30,117 bases of DNA, taken from Saccoglossus kowalevskii. Lineage: Eukaryota; Hemichordata; Enteropneusta; Harrimaniidae. Made by a program: the position numbers and the translations under genes. The notes below the pieces were generated by a model. It was not told the DNA's origin, made no database searches, and saw nothing but the letters and a program-made list of their open reading frames with translations. Location of the stretch: positions 96,451 through 126,567 of the forward strand of contig NW_003105605.1 in assembly GCF_000003605.2 (NCBI RefSeq), written 5' to 3'. Positions 28,582 through 30,117 of this stretch are shown in pieces. Positions within the stretch are counted from its first letter, which is position 1. The number at the start of each line of letters is the position of its first letter.

Positions 28582-29520
28582 ATGGGGCCAATGATCCGTT
28601 TTTTGTATTTTAAAAGACGCACACCAAAGGAGACTTTTGTTGAAATGAAAGAAACTTATGGTGGTGATGCCCCATCATATGACCTTGTAAAACGCTGGCA
28701 TTGTGAATTCAAACATGGCCGGAAGTCTGTGGACACAGCTCTTAGACCTGGTTGTCCCTCTTCTGCCATTGATGAGGCATCTGTCCGTCAGGTTAAGGCA
28801 GCCATTTTGAAAGATTGACACATTACTGTTCGCCAAATAGCCCAAGAGGTCAAGATTAGTACAGGGTCTGTGGAAACTATCATTCATGACCATTTGCATA
28901 TGCATAAGGTGTCTGCTAGATGGATTCCTACTGTAGATAGCTCACACCTTTCCAGAAGTAAGTGCTCGAGGATGAATTTGGAGATGTGCCAAGAAGATGA
29001 GTCAAAGTTTTTCAAAAGACTGATTACACAGGATAAAGCTTGGGTCCATCACTATGATCCAGAAACCAAAGCCCAGTCAATGCAGTGGAAGCACTTGGAC
29101 TCACCACCTACAAAGAAGGCAAGGGTGCACTCCTCCGCTGGCAAGGTCATGCTCACAGTCTTCTGGGACCAGCAATGACAGATTTCCTGGCAAAGGGTAC
29201 CACAATTACAGGAGCCTATTACGCTTCACTTTTGATGAAATTAAGAGAAGCTATTGATCAAGAGGCGGGGCAAGATCAGAAAAGGTATCCTCCTCCTGCA
29301 GGACAATGCTCCAGTCCATAACTCGCATGTCGCCAGATCAGAAGCACAGGCGTGTGGCTATGAAATCCTCCACAACCCCTTACTCTCATTTACTTTGCAC
29401 CCTCTGAACTTTCATCTCTTCCCAGCCATGAAGTTGTTTTTGAGTTACGACGTGGTTGGAAGACCAACCCGGGGTGTCCAGAGCTGCATCAAACGATTGG
29501 AGAAATGCATAACTCTGTAG
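28582..29520 (+). pseudogene. Degenerate mariner transposase
   Basis: N-terminal helix-turn-helix part: IRFLYFKRRTPKETFVEMKE and GGDAPSYDLVKRWHCEFKHG. Then VRQIAQEVKISTGSVETIIH and the catalytic part. Defects: in-frame TGA at 28816-28818, a frame change near 29175 (the MTDFLAKGTTITGAYY part is in another frame), and a return near 29254. Of the DD34D triad, D is present at 29032-29034 (TQDKAW) and 29302-29304 (LLQDNAP), with the right spacing of 34 to the third position. That position (29407-29409) is N inside a scrambled HPLNFHLF, apparently from a paired -1/+1 indel. It cannot make active transposase. Confidence 0.93.
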
Positions 29521-29565
29521 AGAAAGACTAATAACTGTACCAAGTTTCATTAATCTTCTGCTATG

Positions 29566-29604
29566 GGAAGTGGGTCAAGGGCATTACTTATTGAACGCCC
29601 CTCG
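29566..29604 (-). repeat. mariner right terminal inverted repeat
   Basis: Its reverse complement begins cgaggggcgttcaataagta. The core is identical to the left repeat and the outer bases differ. Confidence 0.93.
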
Positions 29605-29606
29605 TA

Positions 29607-30117
29607 TATATGTAATGTAAAAGCAATCAGACTTGCGTTTTTTAAAAGAAATCGAAAATATCACTTTTTACCAACAAATACAAAAAATAGTCATCAAAAT
29701 TAGAGAATTGAAGAAATCAGCATGAAATGAACAAATCTAAGAGAGTCCCACTCAAGGTACATATACACCAAGTATCAAATCATTCAGGCTTGTAGTTTTA
29801 AGAAGTTAAAAAAGTAAAACATTGACATGGACAATGATTAAGATGATGAGCTCCGCTTTAAAGAGAGAACTATCTTTATTTCAATAAGTCTTCAAAGATA
29901 CTACTCTCAAACATTGATAAATAATTTCTAGAGGAATTAATACACAACTAAATAAATATTGAAACTTGTATATTTTGTATTGTGATCTCAGTGAGTATGG
30001 TGAGTTGCCTTGCTTTGTAGTAGTAGAGAATTTGTTAGCTGGCAATGGTGGACACTAACAATAGAATTGTCCAAATAATGACGACAAATAAAGTAGTATG
30101 GCACAAAAATTGCAGGA
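29607..30117. other. AT-rich flank right of the mariner; nothing recognised
   Basis: No open frame of note, no RNA gene and no clear repeat. Confidence 0.6.

Larger units (their letters stand above)
28420..29604 (+). mobile_element. mariner (Tc1/mariner) DNA transposon, 1,185 bp
   Basis: Bounded by 39-bp terminal inverted repeats at 28420-28458 and 29566-29604 sharing gcgttcaataagtaatgccc and tgacccacttcc, with about 4 mismatches. TA target duplications lie at 28418-28419 and 29605-29606. It encodes a mariner transposase (below) that is broken, so the copy is non-autonomous. Mariners of this kind move by cut-and-paste into TA sites and are widespread in marine invertebrates. Confidence 0.95.

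Overview
The window is invertebrate nuclear DNA: AT-rich, with short GT-AG introns and no bacterial-style gene packing. The left edge carries an ACGG-type satellite followed by a hairpin and 'ggggactaataat', a repeat type I associate with mollusc genomes. A mollusc is therefore the best guess, but this is an inference and other lophotrochozoans or marine invertebrates are possible.

Nearly the whole window is one large minus-strand gene, an RNF213 (mysterin)-like giant AAA+ ATPase/E3 ubiquitin ligase. I could follow 48 exons, from a tentative start exon at 25,891 down to 485. All 47 splice junctions join in phase, giving 3,725 codons. In protein order they encode: a long low-complexity N-terminus with an internal repeat array (23.5-25.7 kb); a CBM20-like carbohydrate-binding domain (20.9-23.0 kb); the long helical stalk (12-21 kb); a linker with an inserted pair of UBA-like repeats (10.6-11.7 kb); and the AAA+ core. 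In the core, AAA2 has a P-loop (9.0 kb), AAA3 has Walker A and B (5.2-5.8 kb) and AAA4 has Walker A and B (2.4-2.9 kb). The AAA5/6 region, RING finger and C-terminus lie beyond the left edge.

Two features of this copy stand out. First, the penultimate exon in the window contains an in-frame TAA at a well-conserved position, so as read the product would end after AAA4 and lose the E3 module. Second, the linker carries two UBA-like units that I do not place in the human protein.

Right of the gene (25.9-30.1 kb) there is no convincing host gene. The region holds AT-rich DNA, a repeat family with inverted octamer motifs (27.8-28.4 kb), and a mariner element (28,420-29,604). The element has 39-bp terminal inverted repeats and TA target duplications, but its transposase is broken.
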